Below the pieces are notes generated by a model that saw only the letters and a program-made list of their open reading frames with translations, made no database searches and had not been told where the DNA came from. This document shows positions 11,537-25,754 of a stretch of DNA of 64,000 nucleotides, in pieces. Positions within the stretch are counted from its first letter, which is position 1; every line of letters begins with the position of its first letter. The DNA lies in NCBI RefSeq assembly GCF_010093535.1, contig NW_022985225.1, positions 141,329-205,328 on the forward strand. The letters are read 5' to 3'. A program made the position numbers and the translations under genes. The stretch is from Lindgomyces ingoldianus (Eukaryota; Ascomycota; Dothideomycetes; Pleosporales; Lindgomycetaceae).

Positions 11537-14500
11537 TGTCACGATTGTGCACGAGTAAGGTTATAGAGCTTTACAGAGGTCTAGTTTAATTACTACGTAA
11601 GGTATCATAGTAGGTACAAGACGTTGTGTAAGGAATAGAAAGGTTTAGAAGGAAATTAGTAATTAAATACTTAGCTTAGAAGTTTAAGCGCTTTAGGTAT
11701 AAATTAAGCTTATTTTAAGTTTAGTTAGTGTTAAAGCAGTTTATACTTAAGTTTATGTCTATGTTGTGTTATGTTTATGTTAGACGTGCACTAATAATAC
11801 TCTAGTACACGTCTAATACAGTTATGTCTAGGATCTAGGAAGGATACTATAACAGTACCCCCCCCCTTATTAGGAAGGGAATCCTTTACATTAGTAGTTC
11901 TAGCATTAGGTTGTCTTTGTTAGGGTATAGGTTTAGTTTAGATAGGTATTAGGTGTAGAATTAGGTTACTATAGAGTTCTCTTACAAGGCTTTTGCAAGT
12001 TCTTATAACAGTTTGTTATATCTAGTTTATTTTATAAGGTATTTATAGATATGTTTCTTCTTATTAAACTAGATCTATTTAATGTCTTTTATAATATATT
12101 CTAGTTTATTGTTTATAATAATAGGTTTAGGTAGTAGGTTTAGCTGTCTAGGTAGATAGTTAGATTTAGAGGCTGCTTAGCGCAGTAATGATATGTGGAA
12201 CACAGGGTGTATCTTTATGCTATTAGGTAGGATTAATTAGTAAGCGTGCAATAAGACTATATAGGCTACTATAAAAGGGCTAAAGTTCTTCTAATTAAGT
12301 TTCTTTAATTATTAGTTTATTTAGATATTTCTAGCGTCTAGCTAAACCTTCTTGCTAGCTGCATACATAAGAGTAGAGGTTTAAAATTAGTTTATGTACT
12401 CTTATTAAAAAGCTTAAGCCTATGTAAGCTTTTTATAAATATATTTAGATATGTTTTAAATTTTATTAATAAGTCTATTTATGTCTATTACTTATACAAA
12501 TTAATAAGTTAGTTAGGGGGTATTTATAGGTAGTTTAAATTTTATTTAGGGGTAGTATCTATAGTTTGCTAAGAATAGGGATACTTATGTTAATTTAGAT
12601 GTTATGTTATTAGCTTTAAACTATGCTATAGCTAACTATTTTACCTAGTTGTTTTACTAGTAGTTTATGTACACTTATAAGACTTATTTTATTATAGTGT
12701 TTGCGTTCTTAGTCTAGCTGTTAGTCTCTAGGTAAAAAGCTGTAAATAGATAGAGGATAATTTAGAGCTATTTACAGAGTTTGTCCTAGAAGGCTAAGAC
12801 AAACTGTGTACCTCTGTCTAATATAATTATGTTAGGTAGGCTATAGTAAACCTATACATATTAGTAGAATAACTAGGCTATATTAGGGGCAGTTATAGAG
12901 GAACATAGTATTAGGTGTTAATACTTAGTTAAGTAATTAATAACTACTATAATATTTATATACCCTTTAGATAGAGGTAAGTTTATAATAAAATTAATTA
13001 ATATATCTTTTTAAGCTTATTTAAAGATTAGAAGTAGTTTAAGTAGGCTATTATACCTTTCTTAAAAGGCCTTTACTTTACAGTAAGTATAGCAACATAA
13101 TACATATTAGCGTATAGTATAGAACATGCGGGGCTAGTAGTACTCTCTCTGTAGTAGGTTAAAAGTCTTTCCTCTGCCTAGGTGTCCTTTAACAGGCAAG
13201 TTATATATAATTTAGAGTAGTTTAATTCTTAGTTTATTAGAATTAAGGATTATAAGTTAGTTATAGTAATACAGCTTACTATTTTAGTTTTTATAGTTAG
13301 CTAGTATTACCTTCTTTAACTAACTAGCGCTGTTTTAGAGCAGGTTTAAGGTTTTTTAGATAAATTTATTATTTAAATACTTATTAGTAATAATTTAATT
13401 AATTATCTAATCTATTTTATTTAGGTTAAGGTTTAAAAATAGCTTAGGTTAAAGTAAAGTTTAGTGTTAAGCCTTTTACACTTTTTTTTAAGCAGGGATG
13501 TTTTAGGATTGCCTTATAAAAGCATCTAGTTTCCCTCTGTCTTAACTAGAATAATAAGTAATCTTAAAATTAAAATAAAATAGGTATTTAAACTAATAGG
13601 CTTATTAGTAGCTAAGTTATTTTATAGTTACAAAGTACTGTAAGTTCTTATAGTTAAATAAGACCTATATTAGATGTGCTGCACTTTCTAGTTTAGGTTG
13701 CTATTATTTAAAGTAGTGTACTATAGCAAGTAATTCTTTATTATAGATCTTATAATTACCTTCTGCAGGACTTATTCTTTTTAAAAAGTATGTAATAGGC
13801 CTAATAGTCCTGTCTAGCTTAGTCTAGAAAAGAACTCCTACTACTATGTAGTCTAAGGCATTAGCTTCTACAAGTATTAGTAGTTTAAGGTTAAAGTAGT
13901 AGAGTATTAAGGCTTTAGTAAAGGCTTTCTTTAGCTAGTTAAAGGACTATTAGTAATTTAAGTTAAAGTTAAATTAAACCCCTTTCTTAGTAAGTGTAAT
14001 TATAGGGCTTACTAGCTGTAAAAAGTTATTAATAAATTGTTAGTAAAAGTTAGTAAATTCTATAAAAGCTTAAATGTCCTTTATGTCTTTTAAGTATTGC
14101 TAATCTAGCACAGTCTAAACCTTAATAGGGTCTATTTAGATGCTATTTATAGAGATTACATATCCTAAATATGTAACCTTTAATTAGTAGAACTTGCATT
14201 TGTCTATATTAAGTTGCAGACCTGCTTCTTTTATAGCCTTTAGCACTAGGCGTACATGCTGTTTATGCTCTAAAAGGCTATTACTGTAGATTAAAATATT
14301 ATTAATATACGCAGTGCAGAACACATCTAGGTAGGGTTAGAGCAAGTTATTTATAAAATGTTAAAAAGTACTAGGCGCGTTAGCTAAGCTAAAGGGCATT
14401 ACTAGGTACTTAAATAGTCTATATTAGGTCTAAAATACTATTAGCTACTTATTACCCTTTACTATCTTTAGCTTATTAAAGGCAGTAATAATATCTAACT

Positions 14501-17201
14501 TTATAAAATACTTTACTTTACTTAGTTAGCTTAGAGTTTTTTATAAAAAAGGAATTAAGTATTAGTTCTTAATAGTAATAGTGTTTAGTTCTTAGTAGTT
14601 AACATAAAATTAAAGCCTACTCTTAAGTTTCTTTATAAATAGTATAAGTAACGCTACTAGTAAGAAGCTAGCTTAAATAAACCCTTTTTTTAGGTTCTTA
14701 TTAAGGTATTTTTAAAGCACTTTTAATTTATTTAGTAACATTTTATACAGTAGCCTATAACTAGGTTATTTGCTAGGCTTAAGAGTTATCTAGTAATTAT
14801 ATAAACATTATATTAAAAGCTTATTAGACTTATTTTAGAAAAAAACATATAATAAGTTATAGTAGTCTTAAAGAACTATTATTTTTAAGTTAGTATGTTT
14901 TTAAAGAGCTAAAGCTTAGTCTATATTAGAAATTATAACTATGTAGATTTTGTAATTTAGTTATTAAGCTAGGGTTATAAATAGGGCAGGTTCTATATAG
15001 CAGATATCTATCTGCTGTTTAAGTCCTAGTTTATGTCTAAATTAGGTAAGTAAAGGTTCTTTAAAAGCTTTCTTTTCTTTAAGTTTAAGTAGTTATTAAA
15101 TTATTTTACATAGCTTATCTTAGTAAAAGGCCTAGCTTATTAGCCTTACTTAGGTAGTTCTTTTTTAAGTTATTAAAAAGTAGGTCTAGAAACCTTCTGT
15201 ATTAAGTGCTATTTAAGTGTTGTTTAAGTGTAAGCGTAAGCATATATCTTAGCATTAAAAAAAGTTAAAGTTTAGAACTTACTTTTAGTAATTAAAAGTA
15301 ACTTTATGCTAATATAGCTATAGTTATTCTAGAATTAAGTTATAACATCTTATGTTTATTACATAAAGTTTAATCTGCTTCTTATAGTGTTAGTAGGTAA
15401 TTATAATAGTTGTAGTATAGAAGATAGAACTTTTTTTAAGTTATTTTTTATTAAATTTAGTTAAGTAAATTATTTAAGTAAGTAGTGTTAATTAAAGATT
15501 TAGTTTATGCGCTAGTTTTTTATTAATGTAACCTATGCTATTTACTTTTAAGTTAATAAAAGCCTATATTAGGGCTAATATAGTTCTTTGTTATAAATAT
15601 ATAGAAATATTAACTTAGTACTTTTAGTTATTAGTAAGGGACTTAGCCTATAAGTTAGTAGAAATCTAGTGTTAAATTAGTCCTAGAGGGCAACTTAGCC
15701 CTAGAACAAGCCTTTTTGCAGGCTTTTACTGCTATAGCTGCAGCTATGTTAAGAGTAGTAAGAGGGATTAGAGCTTAAATACAAGTTAGAGCCTTTATAA
15801 GAACAAGATTAAAATAGTAAGAATTTTTAATAAGTGCTAGCAGCGCTACTTGCGCAGACTTAAAGAAAAGGAATAAAGTAGTTTTAAAAAATATAACTAT
15901 ACTTACTACACTTAAAGCATTAACTTTTCTTTTTATAATCTTTACACTTTTTAAAACTAACTAGAGCATAATTTAAATTAATTTTTATTATATTAAGGTC
16001 TTTATTTGCAACTGCGCTAGTTTAAGGGCGTATTAGGGCTTATATAGGGAGGAACCTTATGTTATTATTATAAGTAGCAATTAAGTTTACATACACGTTA
16101 AGGTTGTTTAGAAGGGGTTCTTCTACTATAGCGCGTTGTAGTTTAGTTAAAAAGGAGTTACATAAAGCTGTAATTAGACCTATCTTATTTAGGCCTATAT
16201 TAAATATAAGTTAGCAGAACTTAGTAAAGTGTAAGGTAAAGCTTTTTCTTCTTTATTATAAAGTGTTTAGGTAACTTAGAGCTGTTAACTTTTTATTTAA
16301 GTCTTTATAAGTTACTTACAGGAATGCTATAAATTAATCTAGGTTAATAATATTTTTATTTATTAGTAAGTTAATTAAGGCTGTTATATTATAGTTAAGT
16401 TAAGAGTAGGCATATAGTAACTAAAAGTGTTTAGAGGGGAATTAGTTTATATTTTCTTTAAGTTTATATTAGAGCTTATGTAGGAAAGAAGGTAAGTCTT
16501 TCTATTTTCTATTAAATAGTAGGGGATTAGGGAGTTAGTTAGATTTTATTACTAAGTTAAAGAAGTTATAGGTTATAGGTAGTGTTAGGCAAAAAAAAGT
16601 TAAGCTATCTCTAGACTTCTAAGTAAGCTTTAAGGCTAGTAAGTTTTTAGTTCCTACTACTATAACAGAAGTTAAGGCAAAAATAGACTGTTTAATAATA
16701 TAAAGCTATTCTTTAAAGTTCTTTTAAAAAGCTTTAAAGCTTATAATGTAGTAGCTTTTCTATAGAGTAAGCGCTTTTTAAAAAGCTTCTTAGCTTACTT
16801 TAATAGCTTAGAGTTATGTAAGTACTAAGCTTATTAGATTAGATTTAAAGGCTATTCTTAGCTAGAGTTTTAACACAACATAATGTTATAATTATGTATA
16901 AGTAAGGTTATAGAGCTTTACAGAGGTCTAGTTTAATTACTATGTAAGGTATTATAGTAAGTACAAGATGTTGTGTAAGGAATAAGAAAGTTTAGAAGGA
17001 AATTAGTAATTAAATACTTAGCTTAGAAGTCTAAGCGCTTTAAGTATAAATTAAGCCTGTTCTAGGTTTAGTTAGTGTTAAAGCAGTTTATGCTTAAGTT
17101 TATGTCTGTGTTGTGTTGTGTTTGTGTTAGACGTACACTAATAATACTCTAGTACGCGTCTAATACAGTTATGTCTGGGATCTAGGGAGGATACCGTGAC
17201 A
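11537..17201 (-). mobile_element. Ty3/Gypsy LTR retrotransposon G2, copy a
   Basis: LTRs are 11537-11854 and 16884-17201 (318 bp each), TGTCACGATTGTGCACG...GTGACA, with duplicated target CTAAC on both sides. The empty site is in copy B near 37,290. A C-tract (GTACCCCCCCCC) follows the left LTR; this is the polypurine tract of the other strand, so coding is minus. Reverse-strand translation around 14,280-14,330 gives AYINNILIYS, a RIPed form of the Gypsy motif YIDDILIYS. All frames are broken. The outer ends of the two LTRs are less mutated than their inner counterparts. Confidence 0.9.
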
Positions 17202-17869
17202 CTAACTCTACTTCTTTATTACACATAGGCTAGTTTAATTATATAAGTAAAGGCAGTAAAAGTTTATAAGTAGTAGAATACTTACTAGGCTATATAATCT
17301 AATTCTTCTTTATATTTAGTTAGAGTTTAAAATAATGTAGCTATTTAATGCTAATAATATAATCCTATAACCTAAAGTTTATAATTATAAAGAAGTAGTT
17401 TTAAATGCTTTTACTATTAATTTACATGTGTAGGCAGATATACTAGTAGACAGGAACTTAAATTTAGTCTTAAAGCTCTTAACTATAACTTTAAAAAGTA
17501 AACATTAAATAAAGGCATAAAAGCATTAAGATAAAGACTTAGCAGTTATTAAGTTAATTGTCTGTACGCAGCAGCAGCGTCGCGGCCTAGATACAAGCGA
17601 TCGCGCACAAGCAGGATCACGTATCTATGTCACATGATGCTTGTGCGCTAACCTCTGTGCACAAACATCTAGATATCCCTCTTTTCCTCTGTACAGAGGA
17701 AAGACAAGAGCAATAGAACTAGAAACATGTTGCCCTTACTTTACCTACCTTGTACGCTGTGCACACTGTATACTACTCTTACTTTTACTACTTAAGTGCT
17801 TATACTATAAGCAGCTAGCTATTAAAGCCTATTTAACACTAATTAGTAGTTAATTTAATTAACTGTAAA

Positions 17870-18535
17870 TTAGTAAAAGTAATAATAAAGTACTTATGCT
17901 TTATAAGGTACTTTATTTTATTACCTATTCTCTAAAAAGAGTAATAATAAAGCACTTACACTTTATAAAGTACTTTATTTAGTTACTTATTTTTTAAAAT
18001 AGTAGATTAATCTTTTGCATTATATAGTAAGCTCTACTACTATATAAAGTAAGAAGGAGATAGTGTAAGACGCACACTAAAGCTACTAAAGCTGCATAAC
18101 TTAGTAGCTAGACAATAGCACATTAATTCTTTACATTATATAGCAAGCTCTGCTACTGTACAAAGTAAGAAGAAGATAGTATAAGGCGCACACTAAAGCT
18201 ATTAAAGCTGCACAACCTAGCAGCTAGACAACAGCAGTACCTGTGTAATCTACTGCACAAGTAATTAACTTTACACTTTATAAAGCACTTTATTTTATTA
18301 CTTATCTTTTAAAAAGAGTAATAATAAAGCACTTACACTTTATAAAGTACTTTATTTAGTTACTTATTTCTTAGAATAGTAGATTAATTTTTTGCATTAT
18401 ATAGCAAGCTCTGCTACTATATAAAGTAAGAAGGAGATAGTGTAAGGCGCACACTAAAGCTATTAAAGCTGTACAACCTAGCAGCTAGACAACAGCAGTA
18501 CCTGTGTAATCTACTAAAAAAGTAATTAACTATAC
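17870..18535. repeat. Tandem duplications in the leader of Copia C2
   Basis: Just inside the left LTR, a motif of the form AAAGCACTTACACTTTATAAAGTACTTTATTTAGTTAC recurs about three times. A second motif, from a 'GCATTATATAGCAAGCTCTGC' block to a 'CAGCTAGACAACAGCAG' block, also recurs about three times. Together they form an imperfect array of units up to roughly 230 bp. It lies in the untranslated leader, before any recognisable gag sequence. It could be regulatory or simply slippage/duplication. Confidence 0.7.
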
Positions 18536-21500
18536 TATTATAATAAAATCTTATTAGCAACTAATAACTTTATATAATAATAAAAAGAATAAGAAATAAT
18601 TCTTATTATATAAATAACTTATAAAAAATATAAGAATATTAAAGGCAACACTATAAAATAAGACTAGCCTAGAGTACTAAAATAACAAGATTAATATGTT
18701 AAAAGCTTTAATAAGCCTATAAACTTAATTATACATAAGTTATATAATTACTAATTTATATATAATAACTTAAAAAGGTGCTACTTTTTTAAGTGTATAT
18801 ATAAAGAATTTTAAAGAATAAACACTATAAAACTTTTTAGCACTTAGCTATATGTTTAAAAAAAGCTTATATAAGTGCTAAAAGACAAAGAAATTACACT
18901 ATAGCTAGGCACTAAAGGTACTTAAGCCTAGAAGCTATATAATATAGCATAAAAAAATAATTACACTAAAAAGGCTTTATATGTAACCTTTATTACTATA
19001 TAAGGCTTTGCACAGAAGCAGACTAAACATAATGCTGCTATTAACACTAAATATACTAGTATTACCTGCTTCTACACCTTAGCTAGCACTACACTAATCA
19101 CTGTACAAATAATACATGCCACCCTACCTAACACCTGCTCCACACCCTTAATTGTACACACCACCGCCTGCAGTAGTGTACGCACTACTAATACCACCTG
19201 CACAATCTATACTATATTACAACCTGTATAAACTTCCACTCTAGAGAGAAACTGCTAAAAAAAAACTTTTAGTAAATAAGATTATATAATTCTAAAAAGC
19301 ATAAAAAAAATAATAACTATATAAGTTAACTATATAACATTTTTATAAATAAAATAAAGATTTTTATTAATTTATATTAATAGCTAGATATTTAAAAAAC
19401 TTAGTACACAGACATCTTTCTAGATATCTTAAAAGGTTAGGCAAATATGTACTATATGCACAACATAAGCCCTAGACATAACTAGAAGCATTTATATAAC
19501 ACCTTAAGTAGTTACTTTAACACTAATGTAAACTATAGCTAGTACTAGATAGACTAGATAATAATAACTTTTACATAATACTAATAAAAAAACTTTAATA
19601 AAAGTTTATATAAAGTTTTTAAATTAATAATTAATAAGCTTACACTTATATAAAAAGCACTAAAAATAAAATTTTAAAAAAATGTTTTACTACACACTAC
19701 TATTATATAAGCTTGTTAAGAATAACTAGAACTAGAATATACTATATTTACTATTAAGCGTTTATATAAAGCTTTATTTAGTAACTTATAGGCATTACTT
19801 TAAGTTACTATAGACTAAAGAGTAAACTAATACCTTTAAAAACTGCCTAATGTATACTACACAGACTACTAATATAACTTTACATAATAAAAGTTTGTAT
19901 AATAAGAAAAAAGCTTTTCTTTGTGTAAAAAAAAATAACATAAAAAATCTTTATCTAAGTTTAGGCTATAATTTAGAGATAACTATATATAAATAAAGAA
20001 GTGCTTTATCTGCTATAAGAAAGAATGTTAGTTATTAAACTACTTTTATAATAACTATACATAAGTAAAGAACTAGTACATTACTTTATATAAAAATTTT
20101 TATAATAAGACTTTATTATATAAAGCTATTACTTTATATATTTAAAACTTTAAAGGTTACTTTAAAGAAAAAAATAATTTACATAATATAAAAAAAATAA
20201 AATAAAAAAGTAAAAATGCTAAAAAAGCTATTAACTACTTTACCTTTACTACTTATTTATACTATGCAACAGAAGAGGACATCTACAGCATTAAACCTAA
20301 AAAATATGCTAAGTAGTTTATTCTTAATAACTAATACTATATAGTATACTAAGGCAAACTATAAAACATAAGCGCAGCAAAAATCTCTACTATTAGTAAG
20401 TTCTAACTTAAGGTGTATATATAAGAGAACTTATGTATAGAAATTAATTAGACACTTAGCTAAATAGATATTAGCTTTAAAGGCTAGACACTAAAGAGAT
20501 TAATTAGTACTATATAAATCTAGAACTTAATTAGTCTAGTTATATACTATATTTTAAAGACTTTAACACTATTTTTACTATTACTAGTAGATGCTAACTA
20601 ACTTAAAGTATACTTTAATAATATTTTAAATATTATTATATATAAAAATAAAACTACTATTTTTATTATATAAAAATAAAGACACTTTTTTTAATATTAG
20701 TAAAAAAAAATTAATGTCTTTTTTTACTAAATTAGAACTTTACTGCTTCTACTAATTTAGACACCCTTACATAAAGAGACTCTAGAAAATGCTAACTAGC
20801 GCTAGCTACAACATTAATGCTGTAGTGCTAGAAGAGATTAAGAAGTTCTACTACCTCTACTAATTATATAACTAGGCTTTATAAAAATTTAAGTTTATAA
20901 TTAAAAATAACACCTACTTTAACTATAAAGTTATTATTAATATTATATAAATTAATAATAAAAATGTTTTATATGTTATTAATATAGACACATTATTTTA
21001 GGCTACTATATTTTTAAAATCTATGTCTGCAAAAGATACCTAGGATGCACTATGTAAATACTAGATTAACACTTATTAAAAACCTTTAGACTATATTATG
21101 TATAACTTTAGTATAAACTTTACTTTAAAAGATTTTTAAGCTTATGTAAAAATTATAAAAGCTACATGTAAGCAGATGCCTATAAAAGCACATTAAGTAG
21201 TTAGAAAAGTTAAGCGTGCACACACACTTTTTTAATAAGTGTTTAACATCCTAAAGACTAAGCTAGGTAACTGTACAGATAATAAGGCTATTCTGCAGAT
21301 AGTAGTTAAGGCTCTAAACAACACAGCTAGCCTACATAGTCTAGTACCCACGCTGCTAGTCTTTAGAGCATACTTAAAAATTAACCTAGACTTTTTACTA
21401 TTACTAGACATTATTACATAAGCAAGTGCTATATAAAAGGTAATAAAAATACTTTAAAAAGACTATATAAAAGTAAACATTAATTATATAATTAATACTT

Positions 21501-21760
21501 ATAATAGCTTTATAACATATAAAGTTCTTAACTTTCTTTTTAGCTTAGAAATTATAGCATAAAGAGAAAAAAAAGGCTAGACTAGCTTATATAAAATTAA
21601 GAGTATTAAAAAAAGAAACATTATTATTAAAAAAAAATAGCCTACTAAAGCTCTAATATACACAGGTTAAACTATACTATAAAAAAAAAAGAAAGATAAC
21701 TTACTTATAATAAATAACTTAGATAAACTAATCTTTATATAAAAAATTTTTTTAAAAAAG

Positions 21761-22455
21761 NNNNNNNNNNNNNNNNNNNNNNNNNNNNNNNNNNNNNNNN
21801 NNNNNNNNNNNNNNNNNNNNNNNNNNNNNNNNNNNNNNNNNNNNNNNNNNNNNNNNNNNNNNNNNNNNNNNNNNNNNNNNNNNNNNNNNNNNNNNNNNNN
21901 NNNNNNNNNNNNNNNNNNNNNNNNNNNNNNNNNNNNNNNNNNNNNNNNNNNNNNNNNNNNNNNNNNNNNNNNNNNNNNNNNNNNNNNNNNNNNNNNNNNN
22001 NNNNNNNNNNNNNNNNNNNNNNNNNNNNNNNNNNNNNNNNNNNNNNNNNNNNNNNNNNNNNNNNNNNNNNNNNNNNNNNNNNNNNNNNNNNNNNNNNNNN
22101 NNNNNNNNNNNNNNNNNNNNNNNNNNNNNNNNNNNNNNNNNNNNNNNNNNNNNNNNNNNNNNNNNNNNNNNNNNNNNNNNNNNNNNNNNNNNNNNNNNNN
22201 NNNNNNNNNNNNNNNNNNNNNNNNNNNNNNNNNNNNNNNNNNNNNNNNNNNNNNNNNNNNNNNNNNNNNNNNNNNNNNNNNNNNNNNNNNNNNNNNNNNN
22301 NNNNNNNNNNNNNNNNNNNNNNNNNNNNNNNNNNNNNNNNNNNNNNNNNNNNNNNNNNNNNNNNNNNNNNNNNNNNNNNNNNNNNNNNNNNNNNNNNNNN
22401 NNNNNNNNNNNNNNNNNNNNNNNNNNNNNNNNNNNNNNNNNNNNNNNNNNNNNNN
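21761..22455. other. Assembly gap (N, 695 nt)
   Basis: Run of N inside the Copia element C2. The missing part would hold the integrase/reverse-transcriptase region. Confidence 1.
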
Positions 22456-25294
22456 AAAACTATAAAAAGTAAAGTTTTATATAAAAAGTAAAACTATTTT
22501 AGTAAAAAAGTAGCTTATTAAGTTTAATAGTAAAAGAATTAAACTTACACATAACATAGTAGTTCTTACTTAAATAAGATAAGTAAGCTACCTTTATATA
22601 ATTAACTTAAAGAATAAGAATGCTGCATAATAATATATTAAGTAATATATAAAAGGGGCATATATTACATTTATGTGTTAACTAAAGGTAGCATTTAACT
22701 TATTTATTACTGCATAAACTATAGACTTTTTGTATAATAATATTAACACACTTAACACATAAATTTAATAGTAAATAGATAATAGTAAGCGCAGTCTTAC
22801 TTTTTTACTATTATAGCTTAATTAGAAAAAGCTATTTATCTTTATAAATAAATTATTTACTAATAATAAAAACTTTAGCTTATAGCTAAGATTTTTAATT
22901 ATATTAAGTAATAAAAACTATATAAAGTAAAGTAACTACTTTAAAATACTAGGCAACATTATATACTAGAATTCTACTAAGTGTAAAAGAGTAACTAAGA
23001 GTGTTCTTACTAGTAAACTATATAAAATAGTTAGAAAGTTTAATAATGTAATTACTTTTAGTATAACTTTATAGTAAATTATATAAACACTTAAACTACT
23101 ACTAATTCTAGTAGTAATTTATATAAATTTAAAGTTTTTATATAATTACTTTATTAAGCTAGGCACTACTAGTAAAAAGTAACTTATAATTAACATTATA
23201 TTGCTTTATAAATTATATAAGAAAAGGGAAATTACTAAAATAAAGTAAATTAATAGTAAAAATAACTTAGTAAATGTATATATAAAAAAAACACTAAACT
23301 AAGCTTTTTAATTATTAGTCCTAACTAACTACCTCTTTGTCTAGATAGAAGCATCTGTGGACTAGCTAGATCCTGTGCGCAAAGATGCTTTAAACTAACT
23401 AAACTAATTACACCTTTATATAAAGCTTATTTTTTTTTATTTTTAATTTTTTTTTATATTATACACACTTATTTTTCTTATTATAAGGATCTGTTACTAC
23501 TAGCACTGTATAAAAAAAGAAAAGAGCTAGAGGATTATATAGTAAGGCTTAAAAAGTAAAGAATAAAAAAAAGAAAAGCTATTTATATAGCATAACTAGC
23601 TTATTCTAACGCACAGCATTACTAGAGGCAAGTCCTAATAAATAAAGTAAAGTAAAGGTAGAACATAATTAGATAGACTTACACAGATAGAAAAGAGGTA
23701 ACATGTACAGAAGGTAACTTTTTAGATAAAAAGAAAAGTTACTAGTGTCTGTACATAGCAGCAGCGTTGCAGCCTAGATATAAGTAATTGCGCATAAGCA
23801 GGATTACATATCTATGTTACATAATGCTTATGTGTAAACCTTTATGTATAAACATCTAGATATTCTTCTTTTCCTTTATATAAAGAAAAAACAAAAGTAA
23901 TAGAACTAGAAACATGTTGCCTTTACCTTACCTACCTTGTACGCTGTGCACACTGTACACCACTCTTACTCTTGCTACTTAAGTGCTCATACTATAAGCA
24001 GCTAGCTGTCGGAGCCTATTCAACATTAATAAATAAAAAACTATATACACTAGTATTAACTAAAGAATTTAATTAAACTCTAATGCTTTTTAAGCATAAA
24101 ATAGTAAAGACTTAGAAATGTTTTTTTTAAATAAGTGTAGTTAATAAGTTAATATTTACTAAGTTATAATTATTTAAGCTAAGAATAAAAAGTTTTTTAA
24201 GTGTTTTTATTTTCTATTTAAAAAAAGTCTAGCTTATAATTATTTATATTTATAAACTTTTTCTTAGATTTTTATTACTTTACCTTAATTTCCTATACTC
24301 TAGAGATAGGATAATTGCTAGCAAAATGTTCTAGTTTACTATAATTATAATAGTTGCTAGGAGTTGTCTGTCGTTTTAAGGCAGGTGTCTGGCTAGGTTG
24401 TTAGTGGGTAGCTGGGGTGGATTAGAGTATTAACATAGGTGCAGGTTAGGGTGCACTAGAATAGTATACTGCCTTAGATGTATTACTAGAAACTTTCTAA
24501 AATTAATCTATAATAAGTCTAATATTAAAGTGTTAGGTGTAGTTAATAGTTTACTTTAAAATAGTAAAAGTGTTTCTTTTTTCTATATTATAAGCTATTA
24601 AGTAGGCTACTATTATTTTAAAAAAGCTTTTTTAAGTGTGTTTAAAACCTAAGTTTAGTACTTTTAAGCTAGGCAGTATCTTTTTTTATAAGTAAAAAAA
24701 CTATTCTAAATTTAATATAAACTTTTTAATAGTAGCACTAATAAAGTAAGCTTTAAAAGTAAAAAACACTTTTTTTTTCTTATTTTTAAAGTTTAAAATA
24801 CCTATTACGCTGTTATTTTTTTATTACTAGTAATAAAGTAAGGTTATAAAAGCTTTATTATTTTTTTTATATTTTTAAACTAAAAGTTGTCTAATTTAGC
24901 TAGGTATCTAGGCTCTAGGTATTCTTTTGCAATACTAGCAGTGTGTCTCTATACTAACGCTATGCGTGTGCGCTTACTCTAATAGTAATCTAAATTAATA
25001 TTAAGTCTATTTATAATAAAGGCTTTGTCTGTACGTAAGTACAGCTGTGTCCGTACACGCGTACGGCTGAATTAGGTTGCCTGAAACGTTGGCTATCTAG
25101 CCTATGCGTTAGGGGCTATGTGTACTTAAGAGCCCTCTTTCTTTGTATAAAAAGAGAGGGCAGTAGTTAATAATAAAAAAATCTTTACTTACTTACCTCT
25201 TAGTACACCCTTTAGGCGTATGTTTGTTTAATTAAACCTAGGTTAACTAACACTAATTAGTCTATTAATAGACTATTTTGCTGCAAAAGCTTAA

Positions 25295-25720
25295 ACCCAC
25301 TGCGTGCGTAGCCACGCAGAGAGGGCTCTTTAAGCCTTTGCAGAAAACCTGTCTTTTTAATAAGCAGATTTGCAAGAATTAACAAAACTGCTACTATATA
25401 AGAAGCTTACACCTACTGCGTGTGTAGCTACATAAAGAAGGTACAAAGAAGCTTACATCTACTGTGTGCGTAGCCACACAGAGAGGGGTGAGCAAGCCTT
25501 ATGCGCGCCCCTAGATTAACTAATTGCACAAAGGCAAGATTAGCAACCTGCTGCGTGCGTAGCCACATAAAGAGGGCTTACTGCTAAGCCTTTATGCGCC
25601 CTAGAGCCTCCTGTTAACACAGGCTGTGCAACCACTTGCCTACTGCGTGCGTAGCCACGCAAAGAAGACAATACAGGCCGCACAATTAGAAACCTACCGC
25701 GTGCGTAGCCACGCAGAGGA
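25295..25720. repeat. Hairpin-unit array 1 in L1a
   Basis: Six to seven spaced units containing a perfect or RIP-degraded inverted repeat, CTGCGTG-CGTAGC-CACGCAG (7-bp stem, 6-nt loop), each followed by a purine stretch such as AGAGAGGGC. Spacing varies from about 60 to 110 bp. Stem changes such as CACATAAAG for CACGCAGAG are RIP-type. The same array occurs in L1b (37,738-38,165). Confidence 0.85.
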
Positions 25721-25754
25721 GGCTCCTCATCAGCAGCCCGCCTCGTCAACACCC

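Larger units (their letters stand above)
17559..24025 (+). mobile_element. Ty1/Copia LTR retrotransposon C2 (contains assembly gap)
   Basis: LTRs are 17559-17838 and 23746-24025 (280 bp each), starting TGTCTGTACGCAGCAGCAGC and ending TTTAACA/TTCAACA, with target duplication TTAAT. The empty site is near 39,228. Remnants on the plus strand: a gag-type zinc-knuckle-like KCFICYKKEC at about 19,995-20,030, and a Copia RNase H tail at about 22,960-23,330 (STKCKRVTKSVLTSKLY, then a KKREITKIK and SKNNL pattern). Reverse transcriptase would fall in the 695-nt gap. Outside the LTRs the element is extremely AT-rich and has no intact frame. Confidence 0.85.
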
